Origin: Thermodesulfobium sp. 4217-1
Lineage (GTDB): Bacteria > Thermodesulfobiota > Thermodesulfobiia > Thermodesulfobiales > Thermodesulfobiaceae
Length of the DNA stretch: 14,726 bases
NCBI RefSeq assembly: GCF_039822205.1
Contig: NZ_JBAGBW010000033.1
Location: 1-14,726, forward strand
Reading direction: 5' to 3'
Shown: positions 14,089 through 14,726 of the stretch, piece after piece
Position numbering within the stretch: position 1 is the stretch's first letter
Layout: each line of letters starts with the position of its first letter
Translations under genes and position numbers: made by a program
Notes under the pieces: model-generated
The model's database searches: none
Told to the model about the DNA's origin: nothing
Seen by the model: the letters and a program-made list of their open reading frames with translations, nothing else

Positions 14089-14589
14089 TTATTCTAAAAA
14101 CTTTGATATTAAACTTTCCCTTTCGTTTTGGCCTTTACTTAATATGTTCTCGACATCGCCTTTGTCTATTTTCTCATAGGATTCTGTAAATGATTGCCCC
14201 AACTTTTTTATCTTTCTGATAAAGTACTCTTCTTCTCCTTCATCAAACATTATTGATTTGAATTTTGGGCTTAATACTTTTGTAATTTGAATTTCGCTGC
14301 TTTCGCTGTTTTTATAAGATAAGATTATCTCTTCTTTAAAAGGATTTTGCAAATCCTTGAAAAGATTTCCCTCAGTAGCGTGAAGGAGGGCCTCTTTGAA
14401 ATCTACTTCGTGCTTTTTCTCAATATTTTTGTGTCTAACGTTAAAATATGTTCTTTCGCTTTCAAGATCGATTTGCATATTCACTATATACGGTTCATCT
14501 GGCACTCCAATGCTTAATTTCCATTCTTTATGTGCGACCCTGCCCTCAAAATTCCACCCATAGGTTTTTAGCTTTTCAATATTTGTCAT
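14089..14589 (-). CDS. Hypothetical soluble protein (166 aa), cotranscribed with the ClC gene
   Basis: I do not recognise this protein. It has no signal peptide, membrane helix or cysteine. It is charged and rich in Lys, Glu and Ser, with a probably mixed alpha/beta N-terminal part (about 10-115, with strand-like alternations such as KLSIGVPDEPYIVNMQIDL) and a helical, Glu/Lys-rich C-terminus (about 117-166). ATG 14589 has a strong AAGGAG (14597-14602) 7 bases upstream. The gene ends 14 bases before the ClC start, so the two should be translated from one message, but no functional link can be read from the sequence. A terminator-like hairpin with six U lies immediately upstream of its ribosome-binding site. 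Confidence 0.75.
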   Translation of the reverse strand: MTNIEKLKTYGWNFEGRVAHKEWKLSIGVPDEPYIVNMQIDLESERTYFNVRHKNIEKKHEVDFKEALLHATEGNLFKDLQNPFKEEIILSYKNSESSEIQITKVLSPKFKSIMFDEGEEEYFIRKIKKLGQSFTESYEKIDKGDVENILSKGQNERESLISKFLE

Positions 14590-14602
14590 TGCTTCACTCC
14601 TT

Positions 14603-14636
14603 AAAAAACAACCCGAGAAGAATATCTCGGGTTGTT
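14603..14636 (-). terminator. Terminator of the chemotaxis receptor gene, abutting the next gene's RBS
   Basis: On the - strand a 12-bp stem (arms 14607-14618 and 14625-14636, containing CAACCCGAGA and its complement) with a 6-base loop is followed by six T (complement of 14603-14608), the form of a Rho-independent terminator. It begins 17 bases after the receptor stop codon, and its T-run touches the AAGGAG of the downstream hypothetical gene. Confidence 0.8.
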
Positions 14637-14653
14637 GAAAGTTTTTGCAGGTA

Positions 14654-14726
14654 TTAAACCTTAAACTTCTTCACCTCATCAGATATCTTTTCCGTGTTCC
14701 CTATAAGATTTCTAGAGATTTCTTCG
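14654..14726 (-). CDS. Methyl-accepting chemotaxis protein, C-terminal fragment
   Basis: Only the last 23 codons and a TAA (complement of 14654-14656) are in the window; the 5' part lies beyond the edge. The reading ends ...EEISRNLIGNTEKISDEVKKFKV, the usual C-terminal ending of chemotaxis receptors, where a helical signalling domain finishes in an LxxxVxxFKV tail. It would signal to the CheA/CheW complex. The reading frame is open to the window edge and a clean terminator follows. The call rests on a short stretch, so other coiled-coil proteins cannot be fully excluded. Confidence 0.75.
   Translation of the reverse strand, partial: EEISRNLIGNTEKISDEVKKFKV

Noticed and set aside
1-14726. CRISPR arrays, insertion sequences, phage genes or an origin of replication
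   Set aside because: I saw no regularly spaced direct repeats, transposase or integrase motifs, or DnaA-box clusters.

Overview
The window is AT-rich bacterial DNA with strong AGGAGG-like ribosome-binding sites, frequent TTG start codons (the NSS transporter, the second DUF202 gene, the ABC permease and the ClC gene) and heavy use of AGA and ATA codons. The gene content is a class I hybrid cluster protein with an adjacent Crp/Fnr regulator, a two-subunit biotin carboxylase/carboxyltransferase, a thiol-oxidation protein, a chemotaxis receptor and tRNAs with encoded CCA. This suggests a low-GC anaerobe. A Thermodesulfobium-like or clostridial lineage is my best guess, from overall resemblance only. 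There is no sign of phage, insertion sequences, CRISPR or plasmid functions; it reads as ordinary chromosome.

Layout. 1-430: a small unknown 68-aa gene with its own extended -10 promoter and a hairpin, then a second strong terminator. 430-2884 (+): a secreted thioredoxin-VKOR fusion, probably started from an ATT codon, then an NSS-family sodium symporter. 2892-5304: a Crp/Fnr regulator (-) divergent from hcp (+), sharing a 118-bp intergenic region with a near-perfect FNR-type palindrome. A hairpin at 5313-5351 closes hcp against the convergent carboxylase operon (5355-8840, -). 8841-8994: a divergent promoter region. 8995-9807 (+): two tandem DUF202 membrane proteins. 9804-11422 (-): a NodIJ-like two-gene ABC-2 exporter. 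11512-12265 (-): a CGGC-domain protein downstream of a Gly-Cys-Leu tRNA cluster. 12320-14589 (-): a ClC chloride transporter with CBS domains, preceded by an unrecognised 166-aa gene. 14654-14726 (-): the last codons of a methyl-accepting chemotaxis protein with its terminator.

How the genes fit together. The clearest regulatory unit is the regulator plus hcp. The regulator's recognition helix carries the E-x-x-S-R residues of FNR, and a TTGAT-N4-GTCAA site lies where it could act as a class II activator site for hcp, so a nitrosative-stress circuit is likely. The biotin carboxylase and carboxyltransferase are translationally coupled and presumably form one enzyme, but both carry substitutions at normally conserved positions, so the substrate should not be assumed to be pyruvate. 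The thioredoxin-VKOR protein would make and recycle disulfides outside the membrane. The remaining genes are transport and housekeeping functions with no evident common pathway. I found no clearly new multi-gene system; the best leads are the diverged carboxylase, the ATT-started Trx-VKOR fusion and the terminator-like hairpin directly ahead of the gene upstream of clc.
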